From Lathyrus oleraceus (Eukaryota > Streptophyta > Magnoliopsida > Fabales > Fabaceae): a stretch of DNA of 64,000 nt. The notes under the pieces are model-generated. The model had not been told where the DNA came from and did no database searches. It worked only from the letters and a program-made list of their open reading frames with translations. The stretch lies in assembly GCF_024323335.1 (NCBI RefSeq), contig NC_066585.1, forward strand, positions 536,356,082-536,420,081. Direction: 5' to 3'. Shown in pieces: positions 11,240-22,944 of this stretch (position 1 is the stretch's first letter; each line of letters begins with the position of its first letter). The translations under genes were made by a program, and so were the position numbers.

Positions 11240-11460
11240 ACTATTCCCTCAGTTCAAATGAGTGTTATATTTAACATTTTTATACAAATTAAAAATTATG
11301 ATATATGAAAGAGAGCATAATAATATTATTATTTTTTAATTCTAATTATCATTAATATAAGATAAAAAATTATAAATATTAATTATAAATATAATTTAAA
11401 ATTGATTTGAAAATTAAAAACAACACTTTTAAGAGACATATATTTAGGAGATAGGAGTAA
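11240..11460. mobile_element. Stowaway/Mariner-like MITE, copy 1
   Basis: The left end CTATTCCCTCAGTTCAAATG and the reversed right end (TTACTCCTATCTCC...) match the 'CTCCCTCCGT' ends of Stowaway MITEs. The interior (ATTTTTATACAAATTAAAAA, GATATATGAAAGAGAGC, TTCTAATTATCATTAATATA) is shared with 54684-54908. The element is about 220 bp, AT-rich and non-coding. Confidence 0.65.
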
Positions 11461-11601
11461 TATCATTTTTCAAATCCTTAAATGCTTTGACGTTAACGTT
11501 CAGTCTATCTTCCTTCTGCATACATACAGTCTATTTTGTTTGCAACATAGATTCTAAAGGTCAACAATGCCTTTTACTTAGTAGAATGAATAAATATTCG
11601 G

Positions 11602-11630
11602 TTTACTATAATAATTTTTATTATAGTAAA
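11602..11630. repeat. Perfect 13-bp hairpin
   Basis: TTTACTATAATAA, a TTT loop and TTATTATAGTAAA form an uninterrupted 13-bp stem. It is A/T only apart from one C/G pair, so it may simply be DNA-level palindromic sequence. Confidence 0.8.
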
Positions 11631-11710
11631 AAGTATATATCGGTGAAGGGACTAGAAGTAGCTGGCAGGTTAGTGGCAAGGTTATATACACCATAAGGTC
11701 AATAAGGCAT

Positions 11711-11723
<13 letters not shown>

Positions 11724-11794
<71 letters not shown>
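11724..11794. repeat. (AT)n microsatellite after a poly-A run
   Basis: About 70 bp of uninterrupted AT dinucleotide directly follows a 15-base A run. Confidence 0.95.
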
Positions 11795-11797
<3 letters not shown>

Positions 11798-12023
11798 CAG
11801 TTCACATCTTGTGAAAATTTAAACTCTTGCACCAAATCACAGTTGATAGCGAGAATGAATAAAAAAAAGTTATTTTTCCTTAAAAAATAAACAACTTTTT
11901 TAAAAAAAGAAATATCATATATTTTTTTAATTTTTTATTTAATTTTATATGATAGTTTAACTTATTTTTATTAACGGTTCATATTTGATTTAAAATATTT
12001 AAGCTTACATATAATGTCAACAG

Positions 12024-12024
<1 letters not shown>

Positions 12025-12109
<85 letters not shown>
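12025..12109. repeat. (AT)n microsatellite abutting the Gypsy LTR
   Basis: About 84 bp of uninterrupted AT repeat ends at the probable start of the Tekay-like LTR. It may have grown from the insertion site or obscured the LTR 5' end. Confidence 0.95.
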
Positions 12110-12111
<2 letters not shown>

Positions 12112-14276
12112 AATTATAATACCTTAAAATTTGATTAAATTATTTAATTTGATTATTCATATTTTATTTAATTATTTAGAAGTTGGTATGTTTTTATTAA
12201 ATATGTATGGTGATTTATATTTATATTTGAGATATTGGTGATGTACGGTGATTTATATTACATTTGAGATATTGGTGAGGTGTTGTGAGAACGTTGGTGG
12301 GGTGGTAGAAGCACTAGTATAATTAAAATAATTAAATTTATAATATTTTGATTAATAAATTAAAATAGGAGATTTTGGGTTAAAAGTAGGAAATTAGAGA
12401 ATACGAGGGGAGTGGTGAAAGTTGTAACATAAGTTGAGCCTTAATATAATTATTAAGAGTTTGAATAATTAGGTTGGGGATAAATAGTGTTTAGTAGAAT
12501 TTTGGAGAAAAACACATTAAGTAAAAACAAAATTTGGAGATTAGAGACAAAGGCAAGGCTAGGACTTGAAGAGGGAAGAGCAACCTTGGTCCATTCTGAA
12601 TTTTTGTAAAGAAACTAAGGTAAAGGGGGGAGAAAAGGCTTTAATATGAGTAAATAGCATGAAGGATAGAGATGATAGATCCTTACTCTCTTTAGGGATG
12701 ATATGATTTGTTATTGCCATGAGTTATGGTGCAAATTGGTGAATTGAGGTATTATTATTCAATTTTCGAATGCTGAATTACATGTATATTATTCTGTTTT
12801 TGTGCATATATGCTCATACCATTGTTGAAGTTGTTGAAAGGATGATCATAAACATGAATGGATAAAATTGAATTAATTAAATGGTGTGATTCAGTGATTT
12901 AATATGTTGTAATAATGATATAACCTATAATATAATTTTTTGGGCGTTTGGGATTGATTGAGATTGGAAATCGGAGGTTTGATAGGGTTTCAATGGTGGA
13001 AAATCATGTTTTTGAAGGTTATGGTCTGAGTGTGCTCGCCCAGCGAGCCATGTCTCACCCAACGAGCTACTGTGCTCGCTTGGCGAGGAAGACATGACAT
13101 GGACAGTTTGCTTTATGTTGAGTTGTTACTTCGTTTTCGATTTCGGGAACATGTTGGTTGCTGTTTAGGTGTGTTCAATAAGAGAAGTTGACATGTTTGA
13201 GTGTTGTAGGCTTGTATGTTCATGTGTGAGTATATCTTGTGCAATATATGTGCAATTGTGTGAGTTATCATACATGCTTAATGATGAATCATTGTTGAAT
13301 AATTTAACATGATTGGGTGTTGTATGTGGATATATGTTTGACGTGGTGCTGTTGTTTAGTGATGATACATGGTGTGAATATGACATGTATTGTGTTTGAA
13401 AAGTATGATTATATGGTGATTAATTATGTATTGTTAGTGTGCATTGTTGTTTCTATTGATGGATAGTAATTCAGAAGGGTGAGATTACTATTATATGCCA
13501 ATGCATGTTGTTTATGGTTAGAAGGGGGTCGTGGACAATATTATCGTTGTTGCATTAATTTGTATGGACAAGCATCATAGTATCGTGTCGTTGAAAGAGT
13601 CATGTTCGCTAGTTCAGAATGAGGACCAGTGGCTTGTCCCAAGCTAAGAAGGGGGACTTGGAGCTCAGAAGAGGGGCTCATGGGTTTAGAAGGGGGGAGC
13701 GGTGCCGTTCCAAAAAGAACCAAATATTAAGTTTGTACCACATGCATAAGTGTCACGTTGTGTTGTGAGTCGTATTGCATACATATAATTGTATCTTGTT
13801 GTGAATGGGTGTGAGATTATGGTGATGTTGATTGTGTATTGAATATGTGTTATGTTGTATGTTTCTCTACCTTCGTATTCTTTACATATTGAATGTTGTT
13901 TCTCACCCCTTTGTTGAATGTTGGCCATCATGGACATCTTGCAGATACTCAGGAGTAAAGTTGTTAATGTATGTGGAAGGTGGTTTGTTGGAGCTATTCT
14001 TCGTTTTTATTTACCGTTTTTATCGCACATTAGTGGTTCTTAGTGATCAGATCTTGTAACATCGGGAATGAGGCATTTGTTATGTTTTGAGTTGATGTTG
14101 TTTTGGTGTTTTAAAAAGTGTAAAACGTATTTGAGGAAATTTTATTGAGGTTGTTATAACATGATTTCCGCTGCATGTTGATAATTGTTTGATAAGTTTT
14201 AAAGAGTTGTCGCCGGTGACACCTTAAATATTCGAGTAATCATTTTTATACAAGTTTCAGAGTTTAGGGTGTTACA
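12110..14276 (+). mobile_element. 5' LTR of a Tekay-like Ty3/Gypsy element
   Basis: The 3' boundary is firm: the LTR ends ...TTTAGGGTGTTACA at 14276 and is followed by a 4-bp spacer and a tRNA-iMet-type primer site. The 3' 1.15 kb (from about 13126) is repeated at 16482-17664 as the truncated right LTR. The 5' boundary is placed near 12110, where TATAATACCTTAAAATTT emerges from the AT microsatellite, but this is uncertain. The segment at 12550-12640, with GAAGAGGGAAGAGCAACC and TTGGTCCATTCTG, resembles legume Tekay LTRs from memory. The reading frames inside it (13165-14059) are LTR noise. Confidence 0.75.
13034..13090. repeat. Three GCTCGC-type palindromes in the LTR
   Basis: GCTCGCCCAGCGAGC is a perfect 6-bp inverted repeat around CCA. 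It is followed by a degraded CTCACCCAACGAGCT and by CTCGCTTGGCGAG, which has 5-bp arms. The spacing is about 20 bp. The right LTR copy starts downstream of this block and lacks it. Confidence 0.75.
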
Positions 14277-14280
14277 TTAG

Positions 14281-14296
14281 TGGTATCATAGTAGGT
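14281..14296 (+). promoter_or_regulatory. Primer-binding site, tRNA-iMet type
   Basis: TGGTATCATAGTAGGT lies four bases after the LTR end and matches the common plant primer site TGGTATCAGAGCAGGT at all but two positions. Confidence 0.75.
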
Positions 14297-14404
14297 CGGT
14301 CCATCCGGCCAGATTTTTGTAATGTTGTTTGTTCCCTAGTATGCAACGAGTGTGTGAACATTGTCGATGCATTATTTATTCTAATGTCTATTTGTCGGTG
14401 TGCA

Positions 14405-16480
14405 GAGTGACTGGAAGAAACAACAGAGTTATTGCTAATGCTTTGGAAGCAATGGCTCAGGTGCTGCAGGGTCAGTAGAATCAGGCTGGTGATGAGTTTC
14501 GTGGATTAAGGAAGTTTCAGAGTAACAATTTGCCAATGTTCAAGGGAAGATATGAGCCAGAGGATGAACAATCATGGCTCAGAGAGATTGAGAAGATTTT
14601 TCGAGTGATGGCTTGCACTGAAGTTCAGAAGGTGCAATTTGATACTCACATGTTTTCAGAAGAGGCCAAAGACTGGTGGGCTAATGCACGTCAGACTGGA
14701 GGCTGCTGGTACTGATATTGCTTATGTTGTGTTCGGAGCTTATTTCCTAGAGAAGTATTTTCCAGAGAACATGCGCAGTAAGAATGAGATCAAGTTTCGG
14801 AAGCTCGAGCAGGGAAATATGACAGTTGCTGAGTATGATGTTAAGTTCGAAGAGCTCTTGAAGTTTTTCCCACACTACAATAGTGTGGCTGTTGAGGGGT
14901 CGAAGTACATCAAATTTGAAAGCGGTCTACATCCTGAGACCAAACAAGGTATTGGTTATCATGAGATTCGCCGATTTCTCGTGTTGGTGAACAAGTGTAG
15001 GATATATGATGAGGATAGCAAGGCTCGTTCTGCTCACTATAAGAGTCTTAGTGAGAAGAAAGGGAAGAATTAATATTGAGGGAAGTTGTATAGTGCTCTA
15101 GCTGACAAATGGAAGTAGAAGGCTCCAGATGAGAAAAGGCCAAGTGGGGGAGAGACTCTCTCTTCTATCAAGTGTTTTAAGTGTGGTGTCACGGGTTATC
15201 ATGCCAATGACTTCACGAATTCTAAGAAGAGATGTTTCAAATGTGGGAAGACTGGACATTATATTTGTTGATTGTAAGATAATAGCCTGACTTGCTTCAA
15301 CTGTGGAGAGTCAGGTCACATTAGTAATCATTGTCAAGAGCCCAAGAAGGTTCAGTCTAGAGGGAAGGTTTTTGCTTTGACTAGCTCACAAACTACTAGC
15401 TATGACATATTAATTCGAGGAACGTGTTTTATTAATGGTATTCCTCTGATTGCTATTATTAATACGGATGCAACACACTATTTTGTTTCACTTAATTATG
15501 TTGAGAGGTTGGGTTTAAAATTGTGTTCTATGGTTGGGAGTATGGTTATTGATACCCCAACTAATGGTTCAGTGACTACCTCGTAGGTGTGTTTGAATTT
15601 CCCACTTACAATTTATGGTAAGAATTTTGGGATGGAGTTAGTATATCTACCCTTGAATAAACTCGATGTTATCCTTGGAATGAACTGGTTGGAGTTCAAC
15701 CATGTTCATATCAACTGTTTTGACAAGTCAGTGTCATTTCCCGAGTTTGATGCAAGTGATAAGTTGTTTGTGTCTGCTAAGAAAATGGGTGAATTCATGA
15801 AGGATGAGGCTGAGGTGTTTATGATATTACCTTATATGAAGGCCAAAAGCAAATATGCGATTGGTGAACTACCAGTGGTGTATGATTTTCCAAAAGTATT
15901 TCTAGATAATATCACTAATTTTCCGTCGGAGTGTGAGGTAGAGTTCGCCATAGACTTAGTACCTAGTACTAGTTCTATGTCGGTGTATCCTTATAGGATG
16001 CATGCTTCAGAGTTGAGTGAGGTGAAAAAACAATTGGAAGAATTGCTCGATAAGAAGTTTGTTTGGATGAGTGTTTCACCTTGGGGAGCGCCAATGTTGC
16101 TAGTCAAGAAGAAAGATGGCAACATGAGATTATGTGTTGATTATAGACAACTGAATAAAGTGACAATCAAGAACAACTATCCTATTCCGAGAATTGATGA
16201 TTTGACGCACCAGCTGGTTGGTGTTTGTGTATTCAGTAAGATTGATTTGCATTCAGGTTATCATCAGATTCGCATGAAACCATAAGATATTTCGAAGACT
16301 GCATTCCGAACGAGATATGGTCATTATGAGTATTCAATAATGTCGTTTGGTGTGTCTAATATGCATGGAGTGTTCATGGAGTATATGAATAGAATATTTC
16401 ATCTGTACTTAGATCAGTTTGTGGTGGTGTTCATAGATGACATTCTGATATATTCAAAGTATGATGAAAAGCATGTGGAT
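14405..16480 (+). pseudogene. Tekay-like Gypsy gag-protease-RT pseudogene
   Basis: Domains in order are as follows. The retrotransposon gag domain (14530-15060) has LPMFKGRYEPEDEQSWLREI and later NMTVAEYDVKFEELLKFFP, with a frameshift near 14695. Three zinc knuckles lie at 15173, 15232 and 15293; the first has lost its last Cys, the second runs into a stop, and the third (CFNCGESGHISNHC) is intact. The protease region (15377-15590) has INTDATHYF where the family has I-D-T-G-A-T-H, so the catalytic Asp and Gly are both changed. The reverse transcriptase (15960-16460) has [33 protein letters not shown] and the catalytic [10 protein letters not shown]. Stops occur at about 15073, 15587 and 16283. 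The frame ends at about 16480, where the sequence jumps into the right LTR, so RT thumb, RNase H, integrase and chromodomain are missing. Confidence 0.9.
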
Positions 16481-16481
16481 T

Positions 16482-17664
16482 TATTACTTCGTTTTTTACT
16501 CCGGTGACACGTTGGTTGCTATTTGGGTGTGTTCAATAAGAGAAGTTGACATGCTTGAGTGCTATAGGATTGTATGTTCATGTGTGAGTATATGTTGTGC
16601 AATGTATGTCTAATTATGTGAGTTATCATACATGCTTAATGATGAATCAATGTTGAATGATAACATGATTGGGTGTTGTATTTGAATATATGTTTGACAC
16701 GGTGTTGTTGTTTGGTGATGATACATGGTGTGAATATGATCCATATTGTGTTTGAAATACATGATTATGTGGTGATTAATTATGTATTATTGGTGTGCAT
16801 AATTTTTGCTATTGGTGGATAGTAATTCGAAAGGGGGGATTACTATTATGTGTCAATGCATGTTGTTTATGGTCAGAAGGGGGATTACTATTGTGTGTCA
16901 ATGCATGTTGTTTATGGTCAGAAGGGGGTCGTGGACAATATTATTGTTTTTCATTGATTTTTATGGACATGCATCATAGTGTCATGTCGTTGAAAGAGGC
17001 ATTTTCGTTAGTTCAGAAGGGGGGACTAGTGGCTTGTCCCAAGCTCATTAGGGGGGGGGGGGGGATCATGGGTTCAGAAGGGAGGACTCAGTTCTAGAGG
17101 GAACCAAATATTGAGTTGGTATCACATCCATAAGTGTCATGTTGTGTTGTGAGTCCCATTGCATACATATAATTGTATCTTGATGTGAATGAGTGTGAGA
17201 TTATGGTGACGTTGATTGTGTATTGAATGTGTGTTATGTTGTATGTTTCTCTACCTTCACATTCTTTATACTATTCATATTGAATATTGTTTCTCACCCA
17301 TTTGGTGAATGTTGTCTACCATAGACATCTTGCAGATACTCAGGACTTAAGTTGTTGATGTATGTTGAAGGTGGCTTGTTGGAGCCATTATTTGTTTTCA
17401 TTTACCATTTTTATCACACATTAGTGGTTCTTAGTGCTCAGATTTTGTAACATCGGGAATGTGGCGTTTGTTATGTTTTGAGTTGATGTTGTTTTTGTGT
17501 TTTAAAAAGTTTAATACTTATTTGAGGATGCTTTATTGAGGTTGTTATAATAAGATTTCTGCTACATGTTGATAATTGTTTGATAAGTTTTAAAGGATTA
17601 TCGTTGGTGATACCTTGAATATTCGAGTAATCCCTATACAAGTTACGGGGTTTAGGATGTTACA
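16482..17664 (+). mobile_element. 3' LTR of the same Gypsy element, 5'-truncated
   Basis: Colinear with 13126-14276, from TTACTTCGTTTT through GTGTTCAATAAGAGAAG and CATACATGCTTAATGATGAA to the end GGATGTTACA at 17664. About 1 kb of the LTR 5' part and the distal pol region are deleted at the 16480 junction. Many substitutions separate the two LTRs, so the element is old. Confidence 0.85.
16834..16925. repeat. 45-bp tandem duplication inside the 3' LTR
   Basis: GGGGATTACTATTATGTGTC... to ...TTTATGGTCAGAAG occurs twice in a row with a 45-bp period. The left LTR has one copy at about 13479-13528. The duplication therefore arose after insertion, in the right LTR only. Confidence 0.8.
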
Positions 17665-18870
17665 GCTGTCATCCATCCATGACTGAATGCAAACTCACTT
17701 AGGTTTTATAGACCATGTTAGTACAATGAAGGTTTGTGATAACAGTCCGTCATTGCATGAATTTAGTCAAGGAATCGGATCAAAACATGTAAAAGATGAG
17801 AAAATTTGAAGATGAAAAGCCAAAGAATGAGAAAAAAATAGCTAAGTGTGAAGATTATGGACTTAGTGAAAAATTGGGTGAAAAAAAGAAGCAAAAGAGG
17901 CAACTTTTGGGAAAAATCACGCACATCATCGCGCACGTGATAAGGTCATAATTGTTATGTCGCGCGTGTGATGGCCCCTTTTTTTTGGGCTTTTTCTGAC
18001 GCATCTGATCTATTCTGAGCTCTTTTTAAGGGGAATCTTTTCACTTTGATAAGGGTTACGAAAATTGGAGAGCAAAGCACGATTTTGAGAGCACCAATGG
18101 TGATTTTTAGGGCATTGGAAGCCATTGGAGGCCATTACTTCAAGGTAATTCATATGATATTTTCATCTAGCAATTATGGTATTGTAATCTGGATTTTGAG
18201 TAGTTAAGCTCCTCTATGTTAGGTTGTGTTATGATGAACTTATTTCAATATTGTTGGGTAATATGTTGATTTGACTCTGTATGAATCTTTTGATCTATAA
18301 TCTTATTCAATTACTTATTGTTCTTAATGTTTTTCGTATGAGATACTCTTTTAAATTGATTTTGGGCACATAGGGAATACTTACCATTAGTTTATGTGTT
18401 GGACCTAGGGAAATTGTTGTACTTATGCTGGTTAAATAGGAATAGGAGACCTCGAGTAGTGGCATAGGGAATTAACATTTTGTACATCGCCTAATCCTAC
18501 TTACGTTGGCGTACTAGGGATAGGAAGCTCCGAGTAGTGATTAGTGAGCTATTTCGTGAGAGATTTGTTATAGCGGATTTGTTAATTCTCCGTGGGGTTA
18601 TAGTCAAAAGATAATTCATATAGGGAATCAAACATCAACAATAGAGAAATAGGGGATTCTAAAACACAACCTGACCGCTTTTGTAATTCTGTTTAATACT
18701 TATTTATTTTTTGCATTGCAAACTCTAAACCCCGCATTTTTATTATTTTTTATACATTGCACACATTTTGTATTGTTTGAAGGCAGTCATTATGGATTCG
18801 ATCTTATTTTATTACTGCGACATTATCGATACACTTGCCAAAAAATCATCAATTTGCTATTGACGGTCTT
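17665..18870 (+). mobile_element. Athila/Cyclops-type LTR fragment with degenerate primer site
   Basis: It begins immediately after the Gypsy LTR end. It has paired CGCGCACGTGATAAGG and CGCGCGTGTGATGGCC motifs at 17930-17980, common in legume Athila-type LTRs from memory. It ends with ATCGATACACTTGCC at 18828 followed by ATCATCAATTTGCTATTGAC. This last part aligns with the better-preserved TCGACACACTTGCC...TTTGGCGTCG at 63170-63215, the tRNA-Asp-type primer-site context. The 5' end is not defined. Confidence 0.55.
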
Positions 18871-18874
18871 ATTG

Positions 18875-18887
18875 CACACACACACAG

Positions 18888-18975
<88 letters not shown>

Positions 18976-18977
18976 AC
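18875..18977. repeat. Compound (CA)n(CT)n(CA)n microsatellite
   Basis: About 16 bp of CA is followed by about 60 bp of CT with one TTT interruption and about 27 bp of CA. The reading frames here on both strands are translations of the repeat. Confidence 0.95.
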
Positions 18978-18979
18978 TT

Positions 18980-19425
18980 TTGCATTTAATTTTTGTAGGA
19001 TATTTCATGCTCAGGTTTTAATTTCTTATCGTAGTTTATCGTTTATTCAATTGGTAGAGATTTATTACGTGAGGTTTGGTTTTGTTAGAATTGATACATA
19101 TTTGAGCTTTAGTGCTAATTAAATTCTGGAAAACTAGTGATGTTAGAATCCAATATTAACTGAATCAATTGTACATGACACATCTCGTATAATCTACAAT
19201 TACTAAATTAATCATTATCTTTGAACAATCTAGAAATTTGTGAATTGTGTAATTGTCAACTTGTTGAATTTCAATAAAAGCACAAGTCTCTATTTTTTTC
19301 TTTAAGACTTCCGCATACAAATTTGGAAAAACCTTTGATATTCTATTTTTTGGAAAATTGGTTGAATTTATAATAAGGGTCTATTCACCCCTTTAGACTG
19401 TTTCTATACTCCATATTCTCATCGA
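18980..19425 (+). mobile_element. Copia (SIRE-like) LTR 3' part
   Basis: The sequence ends with GGTCTATTCACCCCTTTAGA, a common ending context of SIRE-type Copia LTRs, and is followed by a primer-site-like TTGGCATCAATAG at 19430. The 5' boundary is not seen. Confidence 0.45.
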
Positions 19426-19429
19426 AAAA

Positions 19430-19446
19430 TTGGCATCAATAGTCTG
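19430..19446 (+). promoter_or_regulatory. Degenerate primer-binding site (tRNA-iMet type)
   Basis: TTGGCATCAATAGTCTGG resembles TTGGTATCAGAGTCTGG and sits 40 bp before the gag start codon. Confidence 0.5.
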
Positions 19447-19486
19447 GTATTTTGATTAAGTCTAATTGACTAAAAGGTTTGAGAAT

Positions 19487-21270
19487 ATGGAGGATGATGA
19501 TGATCCCAATGGAGAACACAATAGAGCACGTGATTTTAAAGGCGAGAGTTATACTTATTGGAAAGAGAACATGTATGTACATTTACTATCTGTTGACAAC
19601 AATCTATAGGTAGCCGTCATCGAAGGACCTTTTATTCCTAAGAACGGTGATGATGTTGTTAAACACCTAAAGAATTGGACAAATAATGAAACCAATCAGG
19701 CTTCATTTGATTAGAAATCCGGGAACATACTTATCTCAACTTTTAAAGCGAAAGTATTCTACTCAATTTCACATCATAAGAGTGCTAAAGGTATATGGGA
19801 CGCTCTCCAAACTCTCTATAAGGGAACAAATGACTTCAAGTATCCTAATATCAACGTGTTTATAGAGGAGTTTGAACTATTTCATATGGAACACGGAGAA
19901 TCAGTGAATTCCATGTAGAATAAATTCCTCCACTTAATCAACAAACTAAGCAACTCGGGAAAAAACTTCTCTAGCAAAGATTGTGCTAACAAAATATTAA
20001 GGTCTATGTGCGGGGAGTTTCAACCAAAAGTTACCACTATAAAAGAATATAACGATCTTAGTACTTCGGACATCACAAAGTTATTTGGGAAACTAGCTGA
20101 GCATAACTGAAAAGACTCGCGGAGTAAAGTCGAACAAGAAGTAGAAAGGGAAAAAAGAGAAAATGGATCTTTCTTTGAAAGTTTCATCATCTAAAACGAA
20201 GAAGTCAGAGGAAGAAAGTAATAACTCTGACGAAGAAGCTCCTAAAGAAGATGATATGGGTTTATTTATTAGACGATACAACAGATACTTGAAAAGAAAC
20301 AAGCTTAAGTATTTTGACAAAGGTTTGGTAAACTTCAAAAATATTCACCCGCCTAAAAGAGATCATAAGAAAAAGGATGATGATGTTACGTGTTATGAGT
20401 GTGCAAAATTAGGGCATTATAGAACCACTTCTCCAAGTCTTACTAAACATCATAGAATGAAGGATAAGGAAGTCTACAAGAAGAAAGAAAAAAACGCCAA
20501 AGTCGCAGAGCCTATATCACGTGGAAAGAAGAAGATGAGAGCTCCTCCTCATATTCTTTCTCAAGTTCAGATGATGAGTGCGCTAACCTATGTTTAATGG
20601 CACATAAGAAATGTGAAATCTCAAAGGTATACATTTCTAATATTGATAATGAGTATTCTTATAGTGAGTTGTTGAAAGCGTTTAATGATATGTATGTGAA
20701 TTCTATAAATGCTTTTAAGAAAATTTATGTCCAAAAAGAAATGATTCCAAATCTTGAAAATTAGATAAATCATCTTAATTGTGCTTTGGATTCCCTTAAG
20801 GAGCACATGTATTTCTAGTTGAAGAGTGTTCTAATGTGTCTGACACTTTAGTTTAAAAGATAGAAAAAGTAGAGTACGTTATTTGTCCAATTTTAGAACT
20901 TGAAATTGAAAATGTCAAAGGACAATTAACGCATGCTATTTCACCATCCTCTACTAGTTCTAGTTCTTTAAGTGACAAAGGCACCAATTTTAAGAAAAAC
21001 CTTCATGTCGCAAGGAGAAATAGAAAAAAGTATTTCATATAAAACTATCTGTCATTATTATGGTGATAAAGGTCATATTAGGCTTCTTTTTCATTTTAGT
21101 AACGTTCAAGTTCCCAATGGTAAAATGAACTTTAAATCAAATGGTCATTTCTACCAGAGGACCATCTCTACCAAAGGGTCATTTTTCTTAATTTTAAAGA
21201 AAATTGAACTTTATATCCATATGATTAACCATGTGATTTCAAAAATCATTCTTATACAAGGAAAAAATAT
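19487..21270 (+). pseudogene. Copia gag pseudogene (SIRE-like), plus-strand half
   Basis: This starts at an ATG encoding MEDDDDPNGEHNRARDFKG. It continues through a UBN2/gag-like region: IWDALQTLYKGTNDFKYPN near 19795, EEFELFHMEHGESVNS near 19867 and ILRSMCGEFQPKVTTIKEY near 19995. A lysine-rich linker then leads to a zinc-knuckle remnant CYECAKLGHYRTTSPS at 20391, with the last Cys lost. A region YSELLKAFNDMYVNSINAF follows near 20656, and a second knuckle-like ICHYYGDKGHIR lies near 21047. Several in-frame stops are present, including TAG at about 19607. Protease, integrase and RT do not follow on this strand. They occur on the opposite strand at 21275-25995. Confidence 0.8.
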
Positions 21271-21274
21271 TTAA

Positions 21275-22495
21275 ATTTTACTTTATAAAACTAAATATAT
21301 CCTCAACTATGGGTTTTGTAAAAATATAAGTCCATTGATGGTTTGTATCAACAAATTTTATATCTAAAATATCATTTTGAAGATAGTCTAATGAATTGGA
21401 TTCTTAGATAAGAATATGAAACAACTATTCTAAAAATAGATATGAATCTTAATTTCCTTTATCTAATAATCTTCAAATTGATGCTTCATCTACATAAGTT
21501 GAGTGTTACAACTTGTAGCTGAAATATATCCTGCTTCTAATGTGGATAGTGCAATAGTTTATTGTATTTTACTTTCCTAAGAAATGATATTGTCACTGAG
21601 AACTTCATTTGGATATTTTTATTTCTATTCTATATCTAGCATAGTCAATATTTCAAAACCTAAATAGCTTTTAATGATTTGTTTTCTTATAACACTAGCC
21701 AAGGTTAGTAGTACCTTTAAGATATTTATAGATCCTTTTAAAAATAGTTAACTGATATTCTCTAGGATCTGATTCGAAATGAAGACTCAAAAAACATTAA
21801 ATATAATATTATGCCTAAAATAAGTGAGATAAATAAATGTAAATATTATATCTCTATATATCTTTTGGTATACCTTAGTGTTGCTTTCATCTTTGTCTAG
21901 GATGGAAATAGGGTGCATTGGTGTTTCCATGGAGTAACATTCAATAATATCAAACTTCTTCAGAAGTTCCTTTGTGTACTTTGTTTGGTGAATGTATACT
22001 CCATTTGTGCTTTGGTTGATTTGAATACTTGAAAGAATTCTAGTTTTCCCAACATGATCATTTCAATTTCAGCTTGCATAAACTTGGAAAACTTTTGACA
22101 AAGAGTGATACTAGTAGAACCAAAAATGATTTCATTAACATATGTTGAAATTATCAAAATTTCATTCTTGATTATTTTACTAGGTACTGTAGTTTCAACT
22201 TGCACTCTTGAAAATTAATTTTAATGAGAAAGTTATTGAATCTATCATACCATATTTTAGGGGTTTAATTAAGACCATAAATTGACTTAGCAAGCATTAT
22301 AGTTTAGATTTCATTCTTATCACGTCTCCTTTTTCATTAAGCTTGTTTATAAAAACCTTTTTGGTTCAAATGACATGTTTTTCTTGAGTTCAAGGTACAA
22401 AATTTAAAATTTCATTCCTTTGGAATTGGTTGATTTCTTCTTGCATATTCATTATCCAACACTCATTTCTCATATTTTTCTCTATATGTGTTAGT
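21275..22495 (-). pseudogene. Copia RT-RNase H pseudogene, minus-strand half
   Basis: Reading the minus strand from 22495 down: NECWIMNMQEEINQFQRNEI, then KLNEKGDVIRMKSKL, then a jump to SIYGLN and KIWYDRFNNFLIKINFQECK. The catalytic block appears as TYVNEIIFGST where active elements have YVDDIIFGST, so one Asp is changed. MLGKLEFFQVFKSTKAQ and YTFTKQSTQ follow. Further down, RNase H pieces are spread over frames: EAEYI-like near 21535, LSKNPIH near 21400 and a DTNHQWTYIFTKP-like end near 21330. It ends next to the plus-strand gag at about 21270. Confidence 0.8.
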
Positions 22496-22529
22496 CATGT
22501 GGAACCATGTTTTGCAGGTTAGTAATCAA

Positions 22530-22830
22530 GGAAGCTCTCTTGAAGATGAATATGGTTTTGATGATGACAACTAGTGTTTGATGATAACAACTAAAGTTCA
22601 AGCATAAAAGCCGTTAAAGATGCAAGTAGACCAAACTTAGGTTTAATGATCACTATAAAGATCCTCTAATAATATTACTTGCTTGGAATAAAACTCAAGT
22701 GTCAGTATGACAAAATAATTTGACAAGTCTTGAAGCTTCAAATTATGAAAGAGAGGAAGTGTGAAGTTCACCTAGTCGCATCAAAGTGTTCCAAGTGTTA
22801 TAAAAACATAAGAAATGTTTTGTAAAGACA
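22530..22830 (+). mobile_element. Copia (SIRE-like) LTR fragment
   Basis: The repeated GGTTTTGATGATGACAAC and TGTTTGATGATAACAACTAA at 22554-22594 resemble starts of SIRE/Maximus-type LTRs. The stretch then runs into the CA microsatellite. Orientation and ends are tentative. Confidence 0.4.
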
Positions 22831-22944
22831 CACGCACATGCACACGCGCGCACACACACACATACACACACACACACATGCATACACACACACGCACATA
22901 CACACACACATATACACACATACACATACACACACACACACACG
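22828..22944. repeat. Interrupted (CA)n microsatellite
   Basis: This is about 115 bp of CA/TA/GC-interrupted repeat. The reading frames on both strands consist of T-H or V-C alternations and are not genes. Confidence 0.95.

Noticed and set aside
13165..14059. Five reading frames of 60-83 codons
   Set aside because: They lie inside the Gypsy LTR, on both strands, and have no domain.
18716..19122. Overlapping reading frames of 61-101 codons on both strands
   Set aside because: They are translations of the CT/CA microsatellite at 18875-18977 (L-S, R-E and T-H runs).
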